Shown here in pieces: positions 34,446 to 42,934 of a stretch of 64,000 nucleotides of DNA. The notes below the pieces were generated by a model. That model ran no database searches and was not told the origin of the DNA. It saw nothing but the letters and a program-made list of their open reading frames with translations. The stretch spans positions 7,254,001-7,318,000 of the forward strand of contig NZ_CP114065.1 of NCBI RefSeq assembly GCF_027627575.1, given 5' to 3'. A program made the translations under genes and the position numbers. The stretch's first letter is position 1, and the number at the start of each line of letters is the position of its first letter. Source of the stretch: Kribbella sp. CA-293567 (GTDB taxonomy: Bacteria; Actinomycetota; Actinomycetes; Propionibacteriales; Kribbellaceae).

Positions 34446-36668
34446 ATGGCCGCCAGCACCGACTCCGCCGGGTCCCCCCGGTTCAGCATCGTGGTCCCGT
34501 GTCATGCGTCACGGGCCTGGCTGCGGCCGTGCCTGGATTCGGTACTGAGCCAGTCCTGCGCCGACTTCGAGATCATCGCGGTCGACGATGCCAGTCCGGA
34601 CGGCAGTGACCGCATCCTGGACGAGTACGCCGCCGCCGACCCGCGGGTCCGGGTGCTGCACCTGAGCGAGAACGTCGGGCTCGGACTGGCCCGCAACGCC
34701 GGCCTGAAGGAGTGCCGCGGCGACTACGTGCTCTTCCTGGACGCCGACGACACCTACCGGCCCGGCTCGCTCGAGGCGATCGCCCGGCGGATCGAGGCGA
34801 CCGGACGGCCGGACATCGTGATGTTCGACTACGAGCGGATCCACTGGGACGGCCGGGTGGTCCGCAACCAGCGGCACGACGCGTTCGCCCGCGAGGGCGA
34901 CGGCGTCTTCACCGCGGCCGAGCGGCCGGTCTTCCTGACCTTCCTCGAGGTGGTCTGGAACAAGGCGATCCGGCGCGACTTCCTCACCCTGCACGGCTTC
35001 GTCTTCACCGCCGGGTTCTACGAGGACGCGCCGTGGACCTACTCGACGATGCTGACCGCGGAGCGGATCGCCACCCTGGACCAGGTGGTCGTGCACTACC
35101 GGCAGCACCGCACCGGCGGCAACATCCACGCCACCGCCACCCGGCAGCAGTTCGACATCTTCGACCAGTACGACCGGGTGCACGCCTTCATCACCTCCGA
35201 CCCGGCCCTCGCCGGCTGGCGGCGGTTCGCCTTCGACCGGTCGCTGGACCACATCCTGGCCGTCCTGGACAAGCCCGAACGGGTGCATCCGGACGACCGG
35301 GCGGAGTTCTTCCACGCCGCGGCCGCCTTCGCCAAGCGCTGGAAGCCCGAGGGGTACGTCGTCGACCGGACCCGGCGCGGCTTCCGCCGCTGGCAGATCG
35401 TGCACGACGACTACGCGACGTACTGCACGCTGAAGCTGAGCGCCAAGGTGCTGAGCGTGCCCAGCCCGCGCAAGGCGGTCGGCAAACTGCTGCACCGCGA
35501 CCTCGACCCGAACCTCGCGCTCTACGGCGCCTACTGGTTCAAGCAGTACGCCTGCAACCCCCGGGCGATCTACGAGAAGGCCACCGAGCTCGCGCCCCAG
35601 CTGCGCGGTGTCTGGGTGATCGACGCCGACCACGTCGCGGCGATTCCCGAAGGCGTCGAGTACGTCGTCGCGGGCTCCCCGGCGTACGCGAAGCTCTGCG
35701 CCAAGGCGACGTACTTCATCAGCAACATGAACCTGCCGAAGGAGCTCGAGAAGCGCGAGGGGCAGATCCACCTGCAGACCCAGCACGGTACGCCGCTGAA
35801 GACGATGGGCACCGATCTGCGGCACTACCCGGTCGCGGCGAAGGACCTCGACCTGGACGAGCTGATGCGGCAGGTCGACCGGTGGGACTTCAACCTGTCC
35901 GCCAACCGGTACTCGTCGGAGATCTGGGAACGCACCTACCCCGCGCACTTCGAGGAACTGGAGTACGGGTTCCCCCGCAACGACCGGCTGGTGAACGCGA
36001 CGCTGGACGACGTCCGGGCGATCCGCGCGTCCTTCGGCTTCGACGACTCCCACCTGGTGGTGTTCTACGCGCCGACCTTCCGCGACGGCGTCGACTCGGT
36101 TCGTACGCCGTCCGGGCTGGTCGACCTCGGTGGCGACGGCATCCACCTGGACCTCGACCGGCTGGCCGCCGCGGCCGGCGAGCACGGCCGGGTGCTGGTG
36201 CGGACGCACTACTCGCTCTCGAAGCACCCGTCGGCCCGGTCGCCCCGGGTGGTGGACGTCTCCGAGCATCCCCGGGTCGAGGACCTGATGCTCGCGGCCG
36301 ACGTGCTGATCTCGGACTACTCGTCGATCAGCTTCGACTACGCCAACCTCGACCGGCCGATCGTGCTGCTGGTCGACGACCTGGGCAGCTACGACCACAA
36401 CCGCGGGACGTACTTCGACATCACCGCCTTCCCGCCCGGACTGGTGGCACGCTCGCCGGAGGAGTTGCTGTCCGCGTTGCAGACCGGCGCCTTCGCGAAG
36501 GCCGAGGCGGCCAAGCACCGGCAGCTGTTCCGGGAGAAGTTCTGCGAGTTCGACGACGGCCGCGCGGCCGAGCGGGTGGTCCGCCGGCTCTTCCTCGGCG
36601 AGACCGACCTGCCGCCGATCACTCCGCTGGCCGACCGGCACCCGGCTCCGTCACCCCATCGGCTCTGA
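34446..36668 (+). CDS. Bifunctional GT2 glycosyltransferase / CDP-glycerol glycerophosphotransferase
   Basis: A 740-residue two-domain enzyme. The N-terminal GT-A domain (about 15-270) starts SIVVPCHASRAWLRPCL and has the metal-binding FLDADD near 97-102. The C-terminal domain (about 370-720) is TagF/TagB-like: QTQHGTPLK near 445, FYAPTFRDG, and SDYSSISFDYANLDRP near 623, which contain the His, Asp and Ser residues of CDP-polyol phosphotransferases. It should add a sugar and a polyol-phosphate to a teichoic-acid-type polymer at the inner membrane face. TAGGAT at 34432-34437 lies 8 nt before the ATG with no ribosome binding site, so the message is probably leaderless. Confidence 0.9.
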   Translation: MAASTDSAGSPRFSIVVPCHASRAWLRPCLDSVLSQSCADFEIIAVDDASPDGSDRILDEYAAADPRVRVLHLSENVGLGLARNAGLKECRGDYVLFLDADDTYRPGSLEAIARRIEATGRPDIVMFDYERIHWDGRVVRNQRHDAFAREGDGVFTAAERPVFLTFLEVVWNKAIRRDFLTLHGFVFTAGFYEDAPWTYSTMLTAERIATLDQVVVHYRQHRTGGNIHATATRQQFDIFDQYDRVHAFITSDPALAGWRRFAFDRSLDHILAVLDKPERVHPDDRAEFFHAAAAFAKRWKPEGYVVDRTRRGFRRWQIVHDDYATYCTLKLSAKVLSVPSPRKAVGKLLHRDLDPNLALYGAYWFKQYACNPRAIYEKATELAPQLRGVWVIDADHVAAIPEGVEYVVAGSPAYAKLCAKATYFISNMNLPKELEKREGQIHLQTQHGTPLKTMGTDLRHYPVAAKDLDLDELMRQVDRWDFNLSANRYSSEIWERTYPAHFEELEYGFPRNDRLVNATLDDVRAIRASFGFDDSHLVVFYAPTFRDGVDSVRTPSGLVDLGGDGIHLDLDRLAAAAGEHGRVLVRTHYSLSKHPSARSPRVVDVSEHPRVEDLMLAADVLISDYSSISFDYANLDRPIVLLVDDLGSYDHNRGTYFDITAFPPGLVARSPEELLSALQTGAFAKAEAAKHRQLFREKFCEFDDGRAAERVVRRLFLGETDLPPITPLADRHPAPSPHRL

Positions 36669-36680
36669 CCGGTTCTCGTG

Positions 36681-36686
36681 CATAAT
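36681..36686 (+). promoter_or_regulatory. -10 element of the argS leader transcript
   Basis: CATAAT lies exactly 7 nt before the ATG of the arginine-rich leader ORF at 36694. Transcription from it would begin on or beside that ATG, making the leader ORF leaderless; no convincing -35 hexamer is seen. Confidence 0.55.
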
Positions 36687-36693
36687 GGTCGGC

Positions 36694-36765
36694 ATGTCGA
36701 CCAGCCCGGTGATCGTGAGCGCCTTGCGCGATCGCTCCGGCCTGCGACGACGACGCACTGTCTGA
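36694..36765 (+). CDS. Arginine-rich 23-residue leader peptide of argS
   Basis: ATG at 36694 to TGA at 36763-36765 encodes 23 residues, six of them Arg, with the run CGA CGA CGA CGC at codons 18-21. CGA is a rare Arg codon in high-GC actinobacteria, so translation of this run should be sensitive to charged tRNA-Arg. The -10 element 7 nt upstream suggests leaderless initiation. The ORF ends 45 nt before argS, and its Arg codons overlap an RNA segment able to pair with the argS ribosome-binding region. I read it as an attenuator peptide; it has no visible function as a protein. Confidence 0.72.
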   Translation: MSTSPVIVSALRDRSGLRRRRTV

Positions 36766-36803
36766 ACACCTCAGCCCTGTTCCGGTGCCTCGTCCTGAAG
36801 GAC
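36749..36803 (+). promoter_or_regulatory. Candidate translational attenuator of argS
   Basis: Two alternative pairings are visible. A small hairpin GTCC-TGAA-GGAC (36792-36803) covers the argS Shine-Dalgarno AAGGA (36798-36802). A longer pairing joins GACGACGCAC (36749-36758, within the Arg codons) to GTGCCTCGTC (36785-36794) with 9 of 10 matches and uses the left arm of that hairpin. A ribosome stalled on the Arg codons would change which structure forms. The direction of control is inferred, not shown. Confidence 0.5.
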
Positions 36804-36810
36804 TTCTGTC

Positions 36811-38595
36811 ATGTCCGCTGTGCTGTCCATTCTTGCCACCAGACTCTCCGACGCCGTCACGGCCGCCTTCGGCGCGCAGTACGGCGTACTCGATCCTGAA
36901 CTGCGGGCGGCGACCAGGCCCGAGTTCGGTCATTTCCAGACCAACCTCGCGCTGCGGCTCGCGCAGCAGTTGCCGGAGGAGCTCCGGCAGCCACCCCGTG
37001 CGATCGCTCAACAGCTGGTGGCCGCGCTCGACCTGACCGGGATCTGCGAACCGGCCCAGATCGCGGGACCAGGGTTCGTGAACCTCACGTTGCTGCCGTC
37101 GACCCTTGCGGCCGGCGTCAACGAGCCGATCGCTTTCGCATCGCGCGGCGAGCGCGTGGTGGTCGACTACTCACAGCCCAACGTCGCGAAACAGATGCAC
37201 GTCGGCCACCTGCGGTCGACCGTGATCGGCGACGCCCTGTGCAACGTACTGCGGTTCGTGGGGTACGACGTCGTCCGGCAGAACCACGTCGGCGACTGGG
37301 GTACCCAGTTCGGCATGATGGTCGAGCAGGTGCTGTTCGAGGGACTGGCGGTGGAATCCCTTGATATCGAGGGGCTGCAGCAGCTCTACCAGCGCGGCCG
37401 GAAGCATTTTGATGCCGACGGCAACTTTGCGGACCTGTCCCGGGCGCGGGTGGTGCGGCTGCAGTCGGGTGACGCGGAGACGCTGGCGATCTGGCGGCAG
37501 ATGGTCGAGGTGTCGCTGGTCGAGTTCGACCGCATCTATGCCCAGCTGGGATCGCCCTTGACGCGCGCCGAGGTCGTCGGCGAAAGCGCCTACAATGACC
37601 GATTGCAAGGGGTTGTGGACGATCTGACAACGGAAGGGCTGCTGACGGAATCGGACGGGGCGCTGTGTGCGTTCCTGCCCGGGTTCGCCGGACGGGACGG
37701 TACGCCGCTGCCGGTGATCGTGCGGAAGTCCGATGGCGGGTTCGGCTACAGCGCGACCGACCTGGCGGCGGTGCGACATCGGGTCGACGAGCTGGCGGCG
37801 GACCGGATCGTCTATGTGGTCGATCATCGGCAGGGGCTGCACTTCCAGCAGATCTTCGCGCTCTGCCGGGCGGCCGGGTGGTTGCCGGACGGGGTCCGTG
37901 CCGAACATGTTGCCTTTGGCACCGTCCTGGGCACGGACGGGAAGCCGTTCAAGACCAGGGACGGCGGCACCGTGCGGCTGGCGTGGCTGCTGGACGGAGC
38001 GGTGGCACGGGCCAGAGCGCTGCTCGACGAGCGGCACGGCGACGACGGCGCCCGGACGGTCGGCGGTGGTGGCGCAGGCAGCAGTGAGGGCGTACGAGCT
38101 GCCGGTGGGATGGATGTCGCGACGAGAGCGGCCGTCGCCGGCGCGGTGGGGATCGGCGCGATCAAGTACGCCGATCTGTCCAGCGACCGGATCAACGACT
38201 ACGTGTTCGATCTCGACCGCATGGTGGCGATGAACGGCAACACCGGACCGTACCTGCAGTACGCGCACGCCCGGCTCTCCCGGCTACTCGCCAAGGCCGG
38301 TGAAGCTCCTGGCAAGGTCACCGTGCTCACCGAGCCGGCCGAGCAGCGGTTGGCGTTGCTGTTGAGCGGGTTCGACGACTGCGTCGTACAGGTCGCGGAG
38401 ACTCTGCAGCCACATCGCTTGTGCACCTACCTGTTCGAGGTGGCCAGCGCACTGTCCGCGTTCTACGAGCAGTGCCCGGTGTTGAGCAGCACGGGTGAGA
38501 CGAGAGCCAGCCGGCTGGCCTTGTGCGCGGCGACCCGGGACGTGTTGCAGGATGGGCTGAACCTGCTGGGCATCGACGCGCCCGGGACGATGTGA
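36811..38595 (+). CDS. argS: Arginine--tRNA ligase
   Basis: A 594-residue class I synthetase charging tRNA-Arg. The N-terminal Add1-like domain is followed by the signature QPNVAKQMHVGHLRST, with HVGH at about 130-133 (HIGH motif). The KMSKS region is reduced to KPFKTRDGG near 378, as in many ArgRS enzymes, and the C-terminal DALR domain is present (NTGPYLQYAHARLSRLL). Residues about 409-433 are a Gly/Asp/Ala-rich insertion just after the KMSKS region, unusual in length. Translation starts at ATG 36811 with AAGGA 8 nt upstream. It is preceded by an Arg-rich leader and followed 17 nt later by the esterase gene. Confidence 0.95.
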   Translation: MSAVLSILATRLSDAVTAAFGAQYGVLDPELRAATRPEFGHFQTNLALRLAQQLPEELRQPPRAIAQQLVAALDLTGICEPAQIAGPGFVNLTLLPSTLAAGVNEPIAFASRGERVVVDYSQPNVAKQMHVGHLRSTVIGDALCNVLRFVGYDVVRQNHVGDWGTQFGMMVEQVLFEGLAVESLDIEGLQQLYQRGRKHFDADGNFADLSRARVVRLQSGDAETLAIWRQMVEVSLVEFDRIYAQLGSPLTRAEVVGESAYNDRLQGVVDDLTTEGLLTESDGALCAFLPGFAGRDGTPLPVIVRKSDGGFGYSATDLAAVRHRVDELAADRIVYVVDHRQGLHFQQIFALCRAAGWLPDGVRAEHVAFGTVLGTDGKPFKTRDGGTVRLAWLLDGAVARARALLDERHGDDGARTVGGGGAGSSEGVRAAGGMDVATRAAVAGAVGIGAIKYADLSSDRINDYVFDLDRMVAMNGNTGPYLQYAHARLSRLLAKAGEAPGKVTVLTEPAEQRLALLLSGFDDCVVQVAETLQPHRLCTYLFEVASALSAFYEQCPVLSSTGETRASRLALCAATRDVLQDGLNLLGIDAPGTM

Positions 38596-38612
38596 ACCGA
38601 GAGGACTCGCCG

Positions 38613-39647
38613 ATGCTGCCATGGTCCGCGGAGCTGGCCGGACGGTTCGACCAGACCACGTTCGACAGCGCCTTCCTGCGCGACAACCCGCTCGGCGATC
38701 CGCACGAGCGGCCGGTACTCGTCTACCTGCCGCCCGGCTACGACGAGTCGGACCAGCGCTATCCCTCCATCTACGTGGCGATGGGCTACACCGGTCACTC
38801 CGGCATGTGGTTCAACCGGACGCCGTTCCGCCAGCCCTATCCGGAGTTGCTCGACGCGATGTTCGCGACCGGTGACGTGCCGCCGGCCATCGTCGTGTTC
38901 GTCGACGCCTGGACGCGACTCGGCGGCAGCCAGTACCTCGACTCGCCCGGCACCGGCCGCTACCACTCGTACCTGTGCGACGAGATCGTCCCGTACGTCG
39001 ACGCGCGCTACCGCACCATCGCGGATCGCGACCACCGCGCGATCACCGGCAAGTCCAGCGGTGGGTACGCCGCGATGGTGACTCCACTGTTGCGCCCGGA
39101 CGTGTTCGGCGCACTGGCCACCCACGCCGGCGATGCCGCGTTCGAGGTCTGCTACCAGCCGGAGTTCCCGCTGCGGGCCCGGCAACTGCGCGACCAGCAC
39201 GACGGGTCCTACCCGAAGTTCTTCGCCGACTTCGAGAGCCGGGTCGGCCGGGCGACGCGGCAGGACCTGGAGTTCCTGGAGATGTACGGGTACGCCGCGG
39301 CGTACTCGGCCGAGCCGGACGGCACCGTGCTGCTCCCCTACGACGATCTGGGTCAGGTGGTTCCGGAGATCTGGGAACGCTGGCTGAGCCGCGACCCCGT
39401 ACGGATGGTCACCACCGAGCCCCGGTACGCCGAGGCGCTGCGCTCGCTGCGGGCGATCTGGGTCGACGCGGGCCGGCAGGACGAGTACTACCTCGATCTC
39501 GGCGCGGCCGCCTTCCATCGCGCCGCGCTGGCGGCCGGCGTACCGGAGGAGCGGTTGTCCTTCGAGCTGTTCGAGGGCGGCCACGGTGGTATCGAGTACC
39601 GCTATCCGCTGGCGGTCGGCTGGCTCAGCCGGCAGCTGACCGGTTAA
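38613..39647 (+). CDS. Enterochelin-esterase-like alpha/beta hydrolase
   Basis: ATG at 38613 with GAGAGG 8 nt upstream gives 344 residues. The fold is that of the esterase D/Fes family: VLVYLPPGYDESDQRYP, nucleophile elbow GKSSGG with Ser148, acid region VDAGRQDEYYLD near 290 and catalytic His in EGGHGGIEYR near 329. No signal peptide is visible. The start is 17 nt after argS, so the two may be co-transcribed although functionally unrelated. The substrate could be a siderophore, an acyl-glycan or a xenobiotic ester; it is not assigned. Confidence 0.87.
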   Translation: MLPWSAELAGRFDQTTFDSAFLRDNPLGDPHERPVLVYLPPGYDESDQRYPSIYVAMGYTGHSGMWFNRTPFRQPYPELLDAMFATGDVPPAIVVFVDAWTRLGGSQYLDSPGTGRYHSYLCDEIVPYVDARYRTIADRDHRAITGKSSGGYAAMVTPLLRPDVFGALATHAGDAAFEVCYQPEFPLRARQLRDQHDGSYPKFFADFESRVGRATRQDLEFLEMYGYAAAYSAEPDGTVLLPYDDLGQVVPEIWERWLSRDPVRMVTTEPRYAEALRSLRAIWVDAGRQDEYYLDLGAAAFHRAALAAGVPEERLSFELFEGGHGGIEYRYPLAVGWLSRQLTG

Positions 39648-39688
39648 ATCAGGTGCCGGTCCGGCGCCTCGGCCCTACCGTTCTCGGT

Positions 39689-40666
39689 ATGGGGACGTTT
39701 CCGGAGTGGGTGCAGGCACGGCCGATCGAGAAGACCGACACCGCTGAGTGGGCGGCGCTGCTCAACGACGTACAAGAGGCCGATCAGAATGGCGAGAACT
39801 ACGACGCCGACGACCTGATCGAGGAGCTCAGCGATCCGAAGCTGGACTGTGAGCGGGACACGGTCGGGCTGTGGGACGGCGGCACGATGGTGGGCTACGC
39901 CGTGCTGCACTGGCGGGCGCACCTGGTCGACGTGGATCGGCTCAACACCGACGCCGGCGTGCGGCCGGCTTGGCGCCGTCGCGGTCTCGGACGAGCGCTG
40001 ATGAGCTGGATGATCGGGCGCGCCGGTGAGCTGCACGAGGAGCACCACCCGGAGGTCGCCGAGGCTGAGCTCAACGCCGGCGCGATCAGCACCAATGCCG
40101 GTGCCGCCGCGCTGTTCGGCTCGTTCGGCTTCGAGGAGGCGCGGTACTTCTTCGAGATGAAGCGGCCCTTCGACACCCCGATTCCGGCGGCCGAGCTACC
40201 GGACGGGCTGCGGCTGGTGCCGTTCGGACCGGAGTACGACGAGGCGTTGCGGCTGGTCCACAACGAGGCCTTCATGGATCACTGGGGTTCGACGCCGAAG
40301 GACGAGGAGACCTGGAAGGTGTGGTTCACCGGGTCGCGCGCGTTCCGGCCGGGGATCAGCTTCCTGGTGCTCGACGGGGACGCCATCGTCGCCTACGCGA
40401 ACGGCTTCGAGTACGAGGCCGACACCGCTGTGACGGGGATCCGCGAGGTGTACGTCGGTCAGGTCGGCACGGTCCGGTCGCATCGAGGGCGCGGGCTGGC
40501 CGGGGTCGCCTTGTCGGCGCTGATGCGCGAGGCGGAGCGCACCGGGTTCAAGCGCGCCTCGCTCGGCGTCGACGCCGACAACCCGACCGGCGCTCTCGGT
40601 CTCTACGAGCGGCTCGGCTTCCAGCAGCATGCCAAGTCGATCACCTACCGCCTGCCGCTGACCTGA
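39689..40666 (+). CDS. Tandem-GNAT acetyltransferase
   Basis: A 325-residue protein made of two GNAT domains. The acetyl-CoA loops are WRRRGLGRALM near residue 95 and HRGRGLAGVAL near 270, each followed by a NPTGALGLYERLGF- or STNAGAAALFGSFGF-type motif. The tandem layout is like mycothiol synthase MshD, but the sequence around the substrate site differs and I do not assign that role. ATG at 39689 follows TACCGT at 39676-39681 by 7 nt without a ribosome binding site (leaderless type). The same frame is open far upstream, but that part is antisense-like and overlaps the esterase gene. Confidence 0.87.
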   Translation: MGTFPEWVQARPIEKTDTAEWAALLNDVQEADQNGENYDADDLIEELSDPKLDCERDTVGLWDGGTMVGYAVLHWRAHLVDVDRLNTDAGVRPAWRRRGLGRALMSWMIGRAGELHEEHHPEVAEAELNAGAISTNAGAAALFGSFGFEEARYFFEMKRPFDTPIPAAELPDGLRLVPFGPEYDEALRLVHNEAFMDHWGSTPKDEETWKVWFTGSRAFRPGISFLVLDGDAIVAYANGFEYEADTAVTGIREVYVGQVGTVRSHRGRGLAGVALSALMREAERTGFKRASLGVDADNPTGALGLYERLGFQQHAKSITYRLPLT

Positions 40667-40692
40667 GTCAGCGACAGGCGACAGGTCCGCGA

Positions 40693-42186
40693 TCAGAGCT
40701 CGACCGGGATCTCTTCCCTCGCGACGACGGCTGCCGGGGTCTTCCGACGAGCCCACGGGCGGACACCGAGGACGATCACGGCCAGGGTGAGAGCCGCGTA
40801 GACGGCTGACCCGACGAAGGCCGCGTGCACGCCGTCGGTCAGCACCTCGCGGGCGTGTTCGACCGGGTTCCTCGAGGCCGCGTCCGAGTTGCGGCTCGCC
40901 GTACCGAAGATCGTGACCAGGATGCCGAGGCCCAGGGCCCCGCCGACCTGCTGCAGGACGTTCAGCATGCCGGAGGCCGCCCCGGCATCCGCGGGCTGTA
41001 CGCCGGCCAGCGCGCGCCCGGTCAGCGGGATGAAGATCATCCCGGCGCCGAACCCGAACAGGATCAGCGGCCCGACGACGCCGCCGAGGTAGCTGCTCTC
41101 CTCGGAGACCCGGGTCAGCCACAGCATCCCGGCCAGCACCAGCAGCGAACCGGTGATCATCAGCCTTCCGCCGTCGATCCGGCCTAGCAGTCGCGGCACG
41201 ATCCGCGACGAGGTGAAGAGCAGACCGGTCATCGGCAGGAACGCCAGTCCTGCCTGCAACGGGCTGAAGTTCAGCACTCCCTGCAGGTACTGCGTGAGGA
41301 AGAAGAACATCCCGAACATGGTGCCGACCACCAGCAGCATGGTCGCGTACGCCGCGACCCGGTCGGTGTCGGCGAACAACCGCAGCGGAACGATCGGGTG
41401 GCTGACCCGGCGCTCGATCAGCACGAACCCGGCGAGCAGCAGGACGCCGGCCAGGAACGCGCCGCGGACCTCGTTCGACGACCAGCCGACCTCGGCGACC
41501 CGGATGAAGCCGTAGACCACCGAGGTGATGCCGAGCGTCGACGTGAGCGCACCGGCGACGTCGAACTTGCCCTTCTCGGGCGGCGTCTCGGACAGCACCT
41601 GCCGGGCCGCGAAGACCAGGCCGATACCGATCGGCACGTTGATGAAGAGCCCCCAGCGCCACGACACCCAGTCGGTCAGCATGCCGCCGACGACCAGGCC
41701 GACGCTCGCGCCGCCGGAGGAGACCAGGCTGTAGAGACCGAGAGCCTTCAAGCGCTCCGGGCCCTCGCGGAAGGTGAGCATGAGCAGGGTCAGGGCGGCG
41801 GGCGCTGCGATGGCACCACCGATGCCCTGCAGGACGCGGGCCGCCAGTAGCAGTTCGGCGTTCGGGGCGAGTCCACCGAGCAGCGAGGCGGCGGTGAAGA
41901 CGCTGACGCCGGTGATGAACACCCGGCGGCGGCCGAGCAGGTCGCCGGCCCGGGCACCGAGCAGCAGCAGCCCGCCGAAGGCGAGGGCGTAGGCGTTCTG
42001 GACCCAGGACAGACTCGCCGGACTGAAGTCGAGCGCGTGCTGGATCTTGGGCATCGCGATGTTCACCACGGTGCCGTCGAGAATCACCATCAACTGGGTG
42101 ATCAGGATGACTGCGAGGACGACCCCCGGCCGCCGGGCGGGCGTGCGGGTCCCGGCACCGGGCGGCGCGGCGGATGTTGCCGACAT
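40693..42186 (-). CDS. MFS drug transporter, DHA2 (EmrB/QacA) family, 14 TM
   Basis: A 497-residue exporter with fourteen hydrophobic segments. Landmarks are TQLMVILDGTVVNIAMP in TM1 (conserved DxT), the loop motif RAGDLLGRRRVF, and antiporter motif C in TM5 (SGGASVGLVVGGMLTD). The family exports drugs using the proton gradient. It is transcribed divergently from a TetR regulator gene 155 nt away, the usual arrangement for a drug-responsive efflux pair, and that intergenic region contains candidate operators. Confidence 0.92.
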   Translation of the reverse strand: MSATSAAPPGAGTRTPARRPGVVLAVILITQLMVILDGTVVNIAMPKIQHALDFSPASLSWVQNAYALAFGGLLLLGARAGDLLGRRRVFITGVSVFTAASLLGGLAPNAELLLAARVLQGIGGAIAAPAALTLLMLTFREGPERLKALGLYSLVSSGGASVGLVVGGMLTDWVSWRWGLFINVPIGIGLVFAARQVLSETPPEKGKFDVAGALTSTLGITSVVYGFIRVAEVGWSSNEVRGAFLAGVLLLAGFVLIERRVSHPIVPLRLFADTDRVAAYATMLLVVGTMFGMFFFLTQYLQGVLNFSPLQAGLAFLPMTGLLFTSSRIVPRLLGRIDGGRLMITGSLLVLAGMLWLTRVSEESSYLGGVVGPLILFGFGAGMIFIPLTGRALAGVQPADAGAASGMLNVLQQVGGALGLGILVTIFGTASRNSDAASRNPVEHAREVLTDGVHAAFVGSAVYAALTLAVIVLGVRPWARRKTPAAVVAREEIPVEL

Positions 42187-42245
42187 AGTGTGACTTGCTC
42201 CTTACCCCGATGGGGCTAGAGTGGAAACCAATGAAGTGGAGTGCT

Positions 42246-42267
42246 CCTCCGGATCACCATACGGAGG
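42246..42267. promoter_or_regulatory. Candidate TetR operator between efflux pump and regulator
   Basis: CCTCCG (42246-42251) and CGGAGG (42262-42267) form an inverted repeat with a 10-nt spacer, a spacing suited to a TetR dimer. A second symmetrical element, CCCC-GAT-GGGG, is at 42205-42215, closer to the transporter start. Confidence 0.4.
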
Positions 42268-42341
42268 CTCCCTCCGCTTTTCAAGTGACTATCCGTGCCG
42301 TTTGCTCGGCACCTCGGACGACGAAGCGGCGGGAGGGCCGG

Positions 42342-42911
42342 ATGACCTCGACACCACTTCCGACGACGCGGCCCGCCCGGGCCGACGCCGCCCGGAACTA
42401 CGACCTACTGGTCGCGGCCGGACGGGAGGCCTTCGCCGAGCACGGCACCGACGCCTCACTGGAGGAGATCGCCCGCCGGGCCGGCGTCGGCATCGGCACG
42501 CTCTACCGGCGCTTCCCGAACCGGACCGCGCTGCTGGAGGCCGTCTACGTCGACGAGATCCAGTCGGTCTGCAACCGGGCCTACGGCTTCGCCGACGAGC
42601 TCGGCCCGTACGACGCACTGGCCGCCTGGCTGCGCAGCTTCGTCGACTACAGCGTCTCGAAGAAGAGCCTGGCCGGCGAGCTGACTGTTGCCCTTGGCAA
42701 GGACTCGGAGTTCTTCACCGCCTGCAAGACCAACGTTCGCGACGCCGGCGAGCTGCTGCTCGAAGCGGCCAAGGCGGACGGGTCGGTCCGGCCGGAGCTG
42801 CAACTGATGGACATCCTGCGACTGGTCGGCGGGATCACGATGGGCCGCGACATGTCTCGCGAGCAGGCCGGCCGGTTGCTCGAGATCGTGCTGGCCGGGC
42901 TCAGAGCCTGA
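42342..42911 (+). CDS. TetR-family transcriptional regulator
   Basis: ATG at 42342 with GGGAGGG just upstream gives 189 residues. The N-terminal helix-turn-helix is canonical (TDASLEEIARRAGVGIGTLYRRFPNRTALLEAVY), followed by an all-helical ligand domain with a TetR_C-like SKKSLAGELTVALGKD stretch. It is divergent from the EmrB-type pump and most likely represses it until a substrate drug binds. The two genes are separated by 155 nt that include inverted repeats. Confidence 0.9.
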   Translation: MTSTPLPTTRPARADAARNYDLLVAAGREAFAEHGTDASLEEIARRAGVGIGTLYRRFPNRTALLEAVYVDEIQSVCNRAYGFADELGPYDALAAWLRSFVDYSVSKKSLAGELTVALGKDSEFFTACKTNVRDAGELLLEAAKADGSVRPELQLMDILRLVGGITMGRDMSREQAGRLLEIVLAGLRA

Positions 42912-42934
42912 GGTCCGGGACCTGAGCTCTCAGT

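Noticed and set aside
38975-39688. Upstream extension of the tandem-GNAT frame
   Set aside because: It overlaps the esterase gene in another frame and has Arg-rich shadow composition; the leaderless ATG at 39689 fits the family start.
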